A stretch of DNA of 64,000 nucleotides from Paenibacillus sp. FSL H8-0332. GTDB lineage: Bacteria > Bacillota > Bacilli > Paenibacillales > Paenibacillaceae. The first letter of the stretch is position 1. The number at the start of each line of letters is the position of its first letter. Below are positions 17,767 through 26,204 of this stretch, in pieces. The position numbers and the translations under genes are program-made. Where the stretch lies: positions 7,378,001 to 7,442,000 of the forward strand of contig NZ_CP150145.1 in NCBI RefSeq assembly GCF_037963835.1, read 5' to 3'. The notes under the pieces were generated by a model. That model worked only from the letters and a program-made list of their open reading frames with translations. It was not told where the DNA came from and searched no databases.

Positions 17767-17901
17767 TATGTAAACTCTGAATTCAGTTTACTCTTCAACC
17801 GCGAAGTCTTGAATGGAGACCCGGATCCCTTGGGGATAGAAAATCCGATTGGTTTTCAATGCACCGCTTCAAGTTCTAATCTTAAGGACGTCTTATATAG
17901 A

Positions 17902-18129
17902 TTATTGTTTTTCATTACTATCAACCAAATCAATAATCTCCCTTATATCTTCAATATTTAAAGCCTCTGCAATTCTAATGATATGACTAAAATTAATACT
18001 TTCTCGTTTTCCATTGGCCAGTTCGCTTAATGCAGCATGGCGGACAAGCGATAGTCTAGACAACTCCCGCATCGAAATCTTATGCTTTTTAGCTAAATCA
18101 GCTATGTTAACCACTATTCTTTTCCCCAT
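17902..18129 (-). CDS. XRE/Cro-type HTH regulator
   Basis: The 75-residue protein is a single helix-turn-helix domain of the Cro/C1 type: IADLAKKHKISMRELSRLSLVRHAALSELANGKRESINFSHIIRIAEALNIEDI. It is short, with no effector domain, like small repressors of mobile or plasmid-borne modules. Two inverted copies of a 16-bp sequence lie in its promoter region (18165-18219), consistent with autorepression. It is AT-rich, as the islet around it. Confidence 0.85.
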   Translation of the reverse strand: MGKRIVVNIADLAKKHKISMRELSRLSLVRHAALSELANGKRESINFSHIIRIAEALNIEDIREIIDLVDSNEKQ

Positions 18130-18164
18130 AGTAACCCCTCACTCATCCTGAATATTTTATTGAC

Positions 18165-18219
18165 TTTACGCATAAGCGTATCATATTATTTCTTTGTTTT
18201 TGGTACGCTCATACGTAAA
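18165..18219. promoter_or_regulatory. Inverted pair of operator-like 16-mers
   Basis: TTTACGCATAAGCGTA on the plus strand (18165-18180) and TTTACGTATGAGCGTA on the minus strand (18204-18219) match at 14 of 16 positions. Each is itself a near-palindrome (TACGC...GCGTA). They sit 36 bp upstream of the XRE start. A further half-site, AAGCGT, follows at about 18222. Confidence 0.6.
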
Positions 18220-18269
18220 TTAAGCGTTTTTAGTTTGAAATTTCTTTGTATATTAGAAAGGAGGCCCCC

Positions 18270-18368
18270 ATGCCAAGCATTCTCGAATCGCTATATCATG
18301 GCAGTCTATTTCCTACAGGGAATGGATATGACGGCTGCATTTGTGTCCGGGACTATGATGATGATTGA
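18270..18368 (+). pseudogene. Remnant or very short form of a DUF6809-like gene
   Basis: A strong AGGAGG (18258-18264) precedes an ATG opening MPSILESLYHGSLFPTG. This is the usual start of small Paenibacillus proteins of the DUF6809 type, which are normally about 80-90 residues long. Here the frame ends after 32 residues (DYDDD) and the expected helical continuation is absent. It is most likely a truncated relic at the edge of the islet. Confidence 0.4.
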
Positions 18369-18420
18369 GGTGCTAGTCGATGGGCAGCATGTTTAAATGA
18401 TAATGACCTATTGAAACGCC

Positions 18421-19227
18421 TCACTTTTCCATCTCCCCATACCTTCCCACCGCCATCTCCGCTGACTTCAGCATACGCTGCTTCAGCTGCTCGCCCTGGG
18501 TGATCTTTACGCGCAGGCCCAGGAAGCGGATACGGGAGAGCAGGAACTCGCTGTCGTCCCTCATGTAGTGGACGGTGATGTGGTAGATCCCGGTAGCTTC
18601 ATCGAAGGCCACGGACTTATCGAAGCAGGAGAACGTGGACAAGATCCGCGACAGCTCGGCATTGTAGACAGGAATGACCTGAATGCAGGCCGATTCTCTC
18701 AGACCGTCTAGGAGACGGGCGATCCGGGCCTTGAGGCCGTCGATCCGGTGGGCGGGGATGGGAGCGGGATCGGCAGACACGATGTTCCGCAGCTTCGTGG
18801 ACATGAGCGAGCGCTGCCGGGTGCTATACCATTGTAAGTACCACTCCCGCTTATACATATTGTACTCCAGCTTGTGAGGGAAGCCGGACGGATCGTTCCG
18901 TTCCCCGCCATGCTTGATCGCATACGTGATCTGAATTCCCTGATTCTGCATGATGATGCGCCGTAGGGGGCGGAGCAGCGGATGATAGACCTGGCGCTCC
19001 TTGCTGCGGGCCTTCTCGATGATAATCTCTCCTACTTCAATAGAGGCTTCGGCCTCGAGCAGGGAATTCAGTTTACGTAAGGTTTCGGTTGAAAAAGCTT
19101 CAGCCGCCGCCGGATGTCCCAGCATCGTCTTCAGCCAGGAACGCTCCTGCGAGGTTAGCGCCAGGGAGCCGGCCTCTTCCAGGCGGGAGATGATCTGGAA
19201 GTTGAATATTTTCTCAAAGGGATTCAT
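18421..19227 (-). CDS. WYL-domain regulator (second of pair)
   Basis: From the ATG at 19227 the protein has 268 residues. It has no obvious N-terminal HTH. The central region LLRPLRRIIMQNQGIQITYAIKHGG...HKLEYNMYKREWYLQWYSTRQRSLMSTKLRNIV fits a WYL-like ligand domain. The C-terminal part (ARIARLLDGLRESACIQVIPVYNAELSRILSTFSCFDKS) resembles the WYL C-terminal extension. It overlaps the preceding WYL gene by 14 bp. The pair stands divergent from the RNA-repair genes and is the best candidate for their control; WYL proteins often regulate nucleic-acid stress and defence systems. Confidence 0.75.
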   Translation of the reverse strand: MNPFEKIFNFQIISRLEEAGSLALTSQERSWLKTMLGHPAAAEAFSTETLRKLNSLLEAEASIEVGEIIIEKARSKERQVYHPLLRPLRRIIMQNQGIQITYAIKHGGERNDPSGFPHKLEYNMYKREWYLQWYSTRQRSLMSTKLRNIVSADPAPIPAHRIDGLKARIARLLDGLRESACIQVIPVYNAELSRILSTFSCFDKSVAFDEATGIYHITVHYMRDDSEFLLSRIRFLGLRVKITQGEQLKQRMLKSAEMAVGRYGEMEK

Positions 19228-20527
19228 AGTAGCTCTTAATCTCCTTCCATTCCTCCATGAACTGCTTGCGCAGCCAGCGGGGCTCCAGAATCTCGCAGCT
19301 GGAGCCGAAGCTCCGCAGCCACGGCTTGATCTCAAAGATCTCGTTCACTGTAATCTCGTACAGGAAGGTAGTATCGGATTCCTCCGTAATGGTTCCCCAC
19401 TGCCCCTGCGCCTCGACCCGCTCGCGGATGAAGTTGGCGCCGGACCGGCTGGGGTTATAGAATCGGACGACAACCTTCACCGCACGGGTGGTATCAGTTA
19501 CCCAGCTATACTCCAGCTGAGCCTCCAATTGCTTAAGTCTCTGCGCAAACTCCTCTTCTTCTACAGGCTCGCCTTCTTCAACCTGGGTCAGGCCATCCAT
19601 CCGTAATTTCTTAATCCCAGTCCGGCTGTGATAGCCGATCAGATACCAGCGCCCATACTGATGATCGTAGACGACACGCAGCGGAAGAAGGCTGTCCGTA
19701 ATCCCGGCCGATTCCCGCTCGAAGAGGGGGTTGGTGTTCTGGGAGGTGTAGTTCATGCCTTTTTTAGGCGACAGGTAGAGGAACCTGATTCTCCGCCGCT
19801 GCTGGATCGCCCCGTGGATCGTATAGAGATGCGCCTCATCCAGAATCCGTGAATGGTAATGGTATTTGTACCGATGGGTCTCTGTGGCTTCGGGAAGAAT
19901 GTCCCGTATCCGCAGCGCCTTCTTCAAGGTGTCACGCAGGAGGTAACCCTGGACAGACGGAATCTGCGTATTGGCAATGACATCTACATAATCGAACAGG
20001 TCGAGTAGCTCGTCATCCGTCAGCTGGTCCAGCAGTTCGTTGGCTGCCTTGTACCGGTAGGGGCGTTTCTCATTCACCCTTACAATTACGCCGACCTCCT
20101 CCAGGTATTTTAGGTCTCCCCGGATGGTCTTCTCGTCCGGCAGCGGCGAATCGGCGGGCATCTGGTCACAGCAGCCGTCATGCAGCTCCTTGGCCGTCAG
20201 CTCCTCACTCTGAAGTGCAGTTAACAGCAGCGTCAGCCGGATGCTCTCCGTCTCCTTCAGCGATTTCGCCCGGAACAGGAACAGGAGCAGCGGATCGGCC
20301 GATTCATAGTAATTGTAGCGGAGCCATTCGGACAGCTCGGTGCCTTGTTCTGTGCTCAGATCCTGCTGCAGGACGGTTACCATCTCTTTGAGATTGCGCA
20401 GCGTTTTGTCATAGGTATGTACGGAAATGCCGAGCCGCTCGGCGAATTGCTGCCTGCTATAAGCTCCCCCGGCTAGTGACAGCATACGGAGAAACTGGAT
20501 TTCTTTATCGAAGCTTTCCTTGGCCAT
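19214..20527 (-). CDS. WYL-domain HTH regulator (first of pair)
   Basis: From the ATG at 20527 (GGAGGT 6 nt upstream) the protein has 437 residues. An N-terminal HTH (LSLAGGAYSRQQFAERLGISVHTYDKTLRNLKEMV) is followed by a second winged-helix-like segment (about residues 95-150). The WYL domain (about 235-320) contains RRRIRFLYLSPKKG and LLPLRVVYDHQYGRWYLIGYHSRTGIKKLRMDGL. The C-terminal WCX region follows (KVVVRFYNPSRSGANFIRE...). It probably senses a nucleic-acid-derived ligand. The promoter region is shared with the divergent repair operon. Confidence 0.88.
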   Translation of the reverse strand: MAKESFDKEIQFLRMLSLAGGAYSRQQFAERLGISVHTYDKTLRNLKEMVTVLQQDLSTEQGTELSEWLRYNYYESADPLLLFLFRAKSLKETESIRLTLLLTALQSEELTAKELHDGCCDQMPADSPLPDEKTIRGDLKYLEEVGVIVRVNEKRPYRYKAANELLDQLTDDELLDLFDYVDVIANTQIPSVQGYLLRDTLKKALRIRDILPEATETHRYKYHYHSRILDEAHLYTIHGAIQQRRRIRFLYLSPKKGMNYTSQNTNPLFERESAGITDSLLPLRVVYDHQYGRWYLIGYHSRTGIKKLRMDGLTQVEEGEPVEEEEFAQRLKQLEAQLEYSWVTDTTRAVKVVVRFYNPSRSGANFIRERVEAQGQWGTITEESDTTFLYEITVNEIFEIKPWLRSFGSSCEILEPRWLRKQFMEEWKEIKSYYESL

Positions 20528-20704
20528 ATGTATACCTCCAGCCTGTAACGCGTTCATGAGTTGTAATAGTTAATACCTCTATTAAGCACCAGAGTTGCTT
20601 GAAAGGGAAGGTTTTTTGCCTGCTGCCATACTTTCACCCTGTTCACCCTTGGAAAAATGAGGGAAGATAGAGCCAGCGAAGCCGACTTGAAACGGAGGGA
20701 TGGC

Positions 20705-21511
20705 ATGAACCCTATAAATACGCTCATCCATGAGCAATTGAAGCAGATTGAACAAGAGGAGCAAGTGACGATCCTCTATGCCTGTGAGTCAGGCAGCAGG
20801 GCGTGGGGGTTCCCCTCGAAGGACAGTGATTATGATGTGCGGTTCATCTACGTGCATCGGCCAGAGTGGTATTTATCGATCTGGGATACAAGGGATGTCA
20901 TAGAGCGTCCTATTAACAATATGCTGGATATTAGCGGCTGGGATCTGCGCAAAGCCCTCAAGCTGTTCCACAAATCCAACCCGCCGCTGCTGGAGTGGCT
21001 GCAATCTCCGATCCAGTATGCTGAGAAGTTCAGCGTGGCGGAGCAGCTTAGTGGGATCTCACCTTATACCTTTTCGCCGAAATCCTGTATGTACCATTAC
21101 CTGAATATGGCCAAAGGCAACTACCGGGATTACCTGCAAGGGGAGCAGGTCAAGATCAAGAAGTATTTCTACGTGCTGCGCCCGGTGCTGGCCTGTGAGT
21201 GGATTCACCGGTACGGGGAGATGCCGCCGATGGCATTCGAGGTACTGGTGGACCGGCTGATTCCAAGGGACGGTGAGCTATGGCATGTCGTGCAGCAACT
21301 GCTGGCCCGGAAGAAGTTGGGTGAGGAGCTGGACCTGGAGCCGCGGCTGAGTGCGATTAACGAGTATCTGGAGGAGCAGCTGAAGGTGCTGGAGCAGATC
21401 GCGGCGGCATACCTGAGTGCTAAGAAGGATAATCGGGACGGGCAGCTTGATGCTCTGTTCCGGGATGCCTTGCGGGAAGTATGGGGGTTGAATTTAAACT
21501 ATATAGATTGA
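20705..21511 (+). CDS. RlaP-type nucleotidyltransferase (PF10127-like) of an RNA-repair operon
   Basis: The 268-residue protein has the polymerase-beta-type nucleotidyltransferase core ESGSRAWGFPSKDSDYDVRFIYV: the G-S-x-x-x-G and S-D-x-D signatures with paired catalytic Asp. This is followed by the helical region typical of the YcgL/RlaP family. Members are found beside Pnkp/Hen1 or RtcB RNA-repair genes and are proposed to add a nucleotide during repair of cleaved RNA; the reaction is not established. The start at 20705 follows GGAGGG by 5 nt. It is the first gene on the plus strand of the repair locus. Confidence 0.82.
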   Translation: MNPINTLIHEQLKQIEQEEQVTILYACESGSRAWGFPSKDSDYDVRFIYVHRPEWYLSIWDTRDVIERPINNMLDISGWDLRKALKLFHKSNPPLLEWLQSPIQYAEKFSVAEQLSGISPYTFSPKSCMYHYLNMAKGNYRDYLQGEQVKIKKYFYVLRPVLACEWIHRYGEMPPMAFEVLVDRLIPRDGELWHVVQQLLARKKLGEELDLEPRLSAINEYLEEQLKVLEQIAAAYLSAKKDNRDGQLDALFRDALREVWGLNLNYID

Positions 21512-21564
21512 ACTAAATAATTTAAGTTAAGGGAAAAGTGGCGGAGGGGAATTTTGGAACTGTA

Positions 21565-21651
21565 GGAGCGATAGCGACCGCCTTTATGGTTGGATTTCTA
21601 CCGCCATTGGCGGTCTAAATCAGGAAATCCAACCATAACAGCGGCCGGAAG
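21565..21651. repeat. Dispersed palindromic repeat, copy B
   Basis: ATGGTTGGATTTC and GAAATCCAACCAT form a 13-bp perfect stem around a loop that itself holds ACCGCC-ATT-GGCGGT. The flank GAGCGATAGCGACCGCC matches copy A (5020-5130, minus strand). It lies in the 202-bp gap between the RlaP-like and hen1 genes. Confidence 0.65.
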
Positions 21652-21713
21652 TCCAAAACTTCTCTGGAGTCACGGTTAATCCCAAAACAGAAAAAGTTGG
21701 GAGGAAGACAATC

Positions 21714-22979
21714 ATGGCTATTGTACAACTGAGATCAACGAACCCGCAGCTAAGCTTCATAATTAAAAAGAATCCGCAGAGCGGCATGCAGCTGCGCCCG
21801 GTCCGTCAGGGTACCGCTTACGGCTGGTATTCGGATGAGACCACCTATAATGTGTATTTCAAGGATGCTGACAATGAGGTCTCCTATAAAAAAAACGATG
21901 GCGAGAGCTTCGAGTACCTCAATGTCTCCCGCTATAACACCCCGTTATTCCCGCTGAATGCGGTGAATGAGTTCTTCTCTACCCCGTTCAAGGCACGGGA
22001 TGATCGGGATGCGGAGGGGTTTGAGCACTCTTTTACCATCCAGATGATTCATGTCGAGCGGTTGCACTACATCCGGTTCTTCGAGCAGCATCTGAAGGAT
22101 TATACGTTCACCCTGGAGCATCAGGCGCATAAGAGCTATTCCCTGACCATTACTACGCATAAAAGCTTATACCACCTCCTGCATGTGGTCAGTGTGCTGT
22201 CCTTATTCTTATCGATCTTCGGGGATGAATATATCGATATTTCGGATCGGATTCTGGACAAATATATCCGCAGTCTGAACGTGATGGACGCCCCATTCTA
22301 TATCCGCAGCCTGTTCGCCCGGAATCTCCTGAAGACCCGGGAGCAGTTCAAGCGGTACAAGGCGGCGGTCGAGCAAACGGATCTGTACCCGATTGGTCTG
22401 GAATATGGCAGTACGGCGATGCAGCGGCGGACGTTCATCTCGGGTGTGCTTCCTTTCGATAAGCCCATTCTGGATATCGGCTGCGGGGAAGGCTTCTACG
22501 CCATTCCGTATGCCGGGAAGATTGAAGGCGCTTATTATGCGGTGGATATCAACGAGGAGCTGCTGGAGGTCGTGAACCGGAAGGCAAAGGCCAAGGAGCT
22601 CGATAACATCGTCACCTTACGCTCGCTGGAGCATTTCCTGGAGTCGTACAACGGGGAGCAGGTGGATATCATACTGACTGAGGTTGTGGAGCATATGAGC
22701 GAGACGGAAGCGGCTGCGCTGATCCGGCAGATCATCCGCCATGTGGACTTCGGACAGCTGGTTGTGACCACGCCGAATGCGGAGTTCAATCCTTACTATG
22801 AGCTGGAGGGCTTCCGGCATGAGGATCACAAGTGGGAAAAGGGTCAGGCGGCGTTCGAAGAGTGGCTGACTGCCACACTGCAAGGGCTGGGCGTGGAAGC
22901 CGAATTCTCGCTCATGGGTGACCGGGTGGGCGACATTCGTACCACGCAGAGCGCGATTGTGCGCAGACAGGAGGGTTAG
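21714..22979 (+). CDS. hen1: Hen1, 3'-terminal RNA ribose 2'-O-methyltransferase
   Basis: The 421-residue protein has an N-terminal domain (about residues 1-215) of the kind that binds and stimulates Pnkp. The C-terminal SAM-dependent methyltransferase domain follows, with the SAM loop PILDIGCGEGFYAIPYAG (about residue 252). Metal ligands are seen in EVVEHM (E323, E326, H327) and in the downstream His in FRHEDHKWEKG, which is the Hen1 signature. It methylates the 2'-OH of the 3'-terminal nucleotide at a cleavage site before ligation, so that the repaired RNA resists recutting. GGGAGGA precedes the start. The next gene begins 3 bp after the stop, so Hen1 and Pnkp are probably made as a complex. 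Confidence 0.93.
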   Translation: MAIVQLRSTNPQLSFIIKKNPQSGMQLRPVRQGTAYGWYSDETTYNVYFKDADNEVSYKKNDGESFEYLNVSRYNTPLFPLNAVNEFFSTPFKARDDRDAEGFEHSFTIQMIHVERLHYIRFFEQHLKDYTFTLEHQAHKSYSLTITTHKSLYHLLHVVSVLSLFLSIFGDEYIDISDRILDKYIRSLNVMDAPFYIRSLFARNLLKTREQFKRYKAAVEQTDLYPIGLEYGSTAMQRRTFISGVLPFDKPILDIGCGEGFYAIPYAGKIEGAYYAVDINEELLEVVNRKAKAKELDNIVTLRSLEHFLESYNGEQVDIILTEVVEHMSETEAAALIRQIIRHVDFGQLVVTTPNAEFNPYYELEGFRHEDHKWEKGQAAFEEWLTATLQGLGVEAEFSLMGDRVGDIRTTQSAIVRRQEG

Positions 22980-22982
22980 GCC

Positions 22983-25583
22983 ATGGACATTCAGACGAAG
23001 GTACACACGATATTCATGCTGGTGGGAGCGACGGAGTGCGGGAAGTCTACTTTTGCCAAAGAAGTGCTGATCCCGCAGCTTAAGGCTGCGGACAGCACCA
23101 CAGGTCTGCGCACGAATGTGCAGTACCTCTCCTCAGACCTGATCCGTCAGGAGCTCTTGGGCTTCGACTACGATAAATATGACCAGGTTATGCTGGAGGC
23201 CAGCTCGCATACGTTCGCGCTGTTGTTCGAGCGGCTGAAGCGGGTCACCTCCTGGCCGATTAATGCGGAGTTTGTCATTATGGATACGATTGGTCTCGCC
23301 GAGGATTACCGCAGCAAGGTGCGGGCGATTGCCCAGGAGAATAACTACAACCTTGAAGTGATTCTGTTCGATTACCGTAAGCGGGAGGATTATTATGCCT
23401 CGGAGCGCTCGAAAAAGCTGATCTCAAATCACCTGAACCGGCTGCGCCGGGAGGTATTGCCTGTGCTGTCCCGCGAGGGCTATCATGGTATTCATAAGGT
23501 GCGGGCGAAGGATTTTCTGCTGGAAGGTCCTGAAGGTATGGGGGAAAAGCTGCCGAACCCGGATTACCGGGTGCACATTCAGGACTGGGAGGCCTATGCC
23601 GCTGCGGTGCTTCCGCAGGAGCAGGAGTACATTGTGATCGGGGACGTACACGAATGTGTTCAGGAGCTGCAAGGCCTGCTGCGAAGCTATGGCTACCGGA
23701 TGGAAGAAGGGAAGCTAAGCGCTACGGATAAGCTGAAGAATACACGGATCATCCTGGCGGGCGACTGGATCGATAAAGGCAAGCAGACCCGGGAGATCAT
23801 ACAGTTCCTGTATGACAATCAGGAGCATTTCCTGTTCGTAATGGGTAACCACGAGAATTTCGTCTACAAGTACCTGCGAGGGGAGATTAAGGGGACTGAG
23901 CCGGAGCTGCTGAGAACCTATTTCGATTCCACTCAGGTGTTACAAGAAGATGAGGAGCTGTTCCGTCAATTCTCCGTGCTGGTGGAGAGTGCGAAGCCGT
24001 TTTACCGCTATATCGGGAATCGGGGGCCTTCCTTCTATGTGACGCATGCCCCTTGCCGCAATAAGTATGTCGGGAAGCTGGATACGAATTCGCTGCGTCA
24101 TCAGCGCAACTTCCGGTTGGACCGTGAGTCTGCGTACGAGCAGCAGCTGGGCTTCCTGAAGGAGGAGGCGGAGGGGAACCATCCGTTCCATCTGTTCGGA
24201 CATATTGCTGCTAAGCAGACGTTCCGCATCAAGAACAAATTACATCTGGACACGGGGGCGGTGCATGGGAACGGGCTAACTTCTGTCCATATAACCTTCA
24301 AACCGTTCTACAAAAGCCATAAATCCCGCCAGCAGCTATTGCCGGAAGAATTGCCGGTTCTCTTCCGCGAAGTGAGCACGGTCTCTGTGGAGGAGCTGGA
24401 TGCAGAGTCCATGCGCAGACTGCACTATTCCTCGCAGAATAAGGTCAACTTCATCTCCGGGACGATGTCGCCGGCGGATAAGGATGAAGTAGCGGGCGAG
24501 CTGGAGTCGCTGCGCAAGGGATTGGATTATTTTGCCGGACGCGGGGTGTACGAGGTGGTCCTTCAGCCCAAGTACATGGGATCGCGCTGCACGGTGTATC
24601 TGTACCGGGACGTAGAGCATTGCTATGCGGTTAGCCGTAACGGTTATAAGGTCAAAGCTGTAGATCTGACGCCGGTCTATGAAGCATTGCTGGAGCGGTT
24701 CGGAGCGTATATGGCGGAGCAAGGCATCCGTGTGCTTCTGCTGGACGGGGAGCTTTTGCCTTGGAAGGCGCTAGGGGAAGGGCTGATTGAACGCCAGTTC
24801 CAGCCCATTGGGCGGGCCCTGGAGAACGAGCTTGCGTTCCTGAGGCAGCACGGGTTCGAGGAATCGCTCGGTGAGCTGATCCAGGCGTATGAAGCCAGCG
24901 GGTTCGAGCAGGACCAGCACCATCTGACCAAAGAAGCGCTTAACACCAGCTACGGCGCGCATGTATACCAGACGTATAAGCATGTCCGCAGCATCCGGGA
25001 TACCTATGTGGGGCTTGACCAGCGTGATGAGGCGTACCGGGTGTATAAGCAGCAGTTGGAGCTGTATGCAGGGGATGCGGAGCTTATGTATAAGCCTTTT
25101 GCCATCCTGAAGGAAGTGCTCGAGAGCGGAGAGGAACGGGTGCCTGAAGGGGTAACCTCAGAGCAGTACCGCTTCCTGAATGACGATGAGATCCTGGTGC
25201 TGGACCTGCAGGAGCCGGAGGCTTACAGCCGGGCCGAGGAGTATTTCGCGACTATAACGGTCGAACGGCAGATGGAGGGGATCGTGATTAAGCCGGAGCA
25301 GGAGCAGCCGGGAGTGGTCCCTTACCTGAAGGTCCGCAATCCGGGTTACCTGTCGATCATCTACGGCTACGACTACAGATTCCCGCACAAGTATGCCAAG
25401 CTGATGAAGCAGAAGAATATCGTACCCAAGCTGCGGACTTCCCTTGCCGAGTACCGGTTGGGTAAGCAACTGCTGGAGGTCAAGCTGGAGGATATTTCGG
25501 CGGACAACAGCGGCTATAAGCAGATTGCCGCGAACCTGTTATTCGAGGTGACGAAGGAGAAGGAGATCGATCCTAGGTTATAA
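22983..25583 (+). CDS. pnkp: Pnkp, polynucleotide kinase-phosphatase-ligase
   Basis: The 866-residue length is that of bacterial Pnkp. Domain 1 (about residues 1-170) is a 5'-polynucleotide kinase with P-loop GATECGKS (15-22). Domain 2 (about 210-440) is a calcineurin-type phosphatase with GDVHE, GDWIDKG, GNHE and the distal HLFGHI. Domain 3 (about 480-866) is a nucleotidyltransferase/ligase with nucleophile K530 in KYMGSRC, and EGIVIKPE and YLKVRNPGYL as later motifs. It heals 2',3'-cyclic phosphate and 5'-OH ends and, with Hen1, seals them. The start codon follows the hen1 stop by 3 bp. Confidence 0.95.
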   Translation: MDIQTKVHTIFMLVGATECGKSTFAKEVLIPQLKAADSTTGLRTNVQYLSSDLIRQELLGFDYDKYDQVMLEASSHTFALLFERLKRVTSWPINAEFVIMDTIGLAEDYRSKVRAIAQENNYNLEVILFDYRKREDYYASERSKKLISNHLNRLRREVLPVLSREGYHGIHKVRAKDFLLEGPEGMGEKLPNPDYRVHIQDWEAYAAAVLPQEQEYIVIGDVHECVQELQGLLRSYGYRMEEGKLSATDKLKNTRIILAGDWIDKGKQTREIIQFLYDNQEHFLFVMGNHENFVYKYLRGEIKGTEPELLRTYFDSTQVLQEDEELFRQFSVLVESAKPFYRYIGNRGPSFYVTHAPCRNKYVGKLDTNSLRHQRNFRLDRESAYEQQLGFLKEEAEGNHPFHLFGHIAAKQTFRIKNKLHLDTGAVHGNGLTSVHITFKPFYKSHKSRQQLLPEELPVLFREVSTVSVEELDAESMRRLHYSSQNKVNFISGTMSPADKDEVAGELESLRKGLDYFAGRGVYEVVLQPKYMGSRCTVYLYRDVEHCYAVSRNGYKVKAVDLTPVYEALLERFGAYMAEQGIRVLLLDGELLPWKALGEGLIERQFQPIGRALENELAFLRQHGFEESLGELIQAYEASGFEQDQHHLTKEALNTSYGAHVYQTYKHVRSIRDTYVGLDQRDEAYRVYKQQLELYAGDAELMYKPFAILKEVLESGEERVPEGVTSEQYRFLNDDEILVLDLQEPEAYSRAEEYFATITVERQMEGIVIKPEQEQPGVVPYLKVRNPGYLSIIYGYDYRFPHKYAKLMKQKNIVPKLRTSLAEYRLGKQLLEVKLEDISADNSGYKQIAANLLFEVTKEKEIDPRL

Positions 25584-25599
25584 AAGATAGTCAGGCAGG

Positions 25600-25628
25600 C
25601 TGCCGGGAAGCTCCCGGCAGTCTTCTTG
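25600..25628 (+). terminator. Rho-independent terminator of the RNA-repair operon
   Basis: CTGCCGGGA / TCCCGGCAG arms with a 3-nt loop are followed by TCTTCTT. Confidence 0.8.
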
Positions 25629-25754
25629 ATGCGCCTGCGGGGCACAGCCCGCGCTGTGATGAAACAAAACAGCGGATTTCTGCAAGAGAACGCAGATTGA
25701 TGGTCAAAACGCTTTTAGGATAATAATATGGGTGTTGAGAGGAGGCAGTGCCAG

Positions 25755-26204
25755 TTGGAGATCAGATTTGAAGCAGACAGCGGGATGGATCGGGGATGGG
25801 CTAAGGTCGTTACGCATCCGGCGGAGCAGGAGCATTGGAAGAATCTTGAGGCAGCCTTTCAAGCAGCAGAGAAGCGGATCATAGTGATCAATGCCAGCAA
25901 TAACCGCCAGGTCTCCCTGGAGACAAGCAAGGTTGCGGTAATCGAAGCGGAAGACCGGATGTGCAGTGTACACCTGATTACCGGAGAGATGTACCTGCTG
26001 AATACGAGGCTGAAGTTCGCGCTGGAAGCGCTGGATACGCCCGGGTTCGTCAAGATCAACAACCAGACCATCATCAATACCCGCTATATCAAAGAATTCT
26101 CGGCAACCGCTAATGCGCGGGTGGAAGTCCTGCTGACGAATGATAGTTCTTATACTGTCAGCCGCTACTATATCAATCATTTCAGGAGGAGTTATCATGG
26201 CTAA
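25755..26204 (+). CDS. LytTR-type DNA-binding regulator
   Basis: From the TTG at 25755 the protein has 149 residues and opens with MEIRFEAD. This start is chosen because GAGGAGG lies 9 nt upstream and family members begin alike. The C-terminal half is a LytTR domain: KVAVIEAEDRMCSVHLITGEMYLLNTRLKFALEALDTPGFVKINNQTIINTRYI. It has no receiver domain. It overlaps the next gene (DUF3021) by 8 bp, a pairing common in Firmicutes in which the LytTR protein regulates its own operon. Confidence 0.88.
   Translation: MEIRFEADSGMDRGWAKVVTHPAEQEHWKNLEAAFQAAEKRIIVINASNNRQVSLETSKVAVIEAEDRMCSVHLITGEMYLLNTRLKFALEALDTPGFVKINNQTIINTRYIKEFSATANARVEVLLTNDSSYTVSRYYINHFRRSYHG

Noticed and set aside
18421..20527. 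PafB/PafC proteasome-linked pair
   Set aside because: The two overlapping WYL genes look similar in layout, but there are no proteasome genes and the divergent neighbours are RNA-repair genes.
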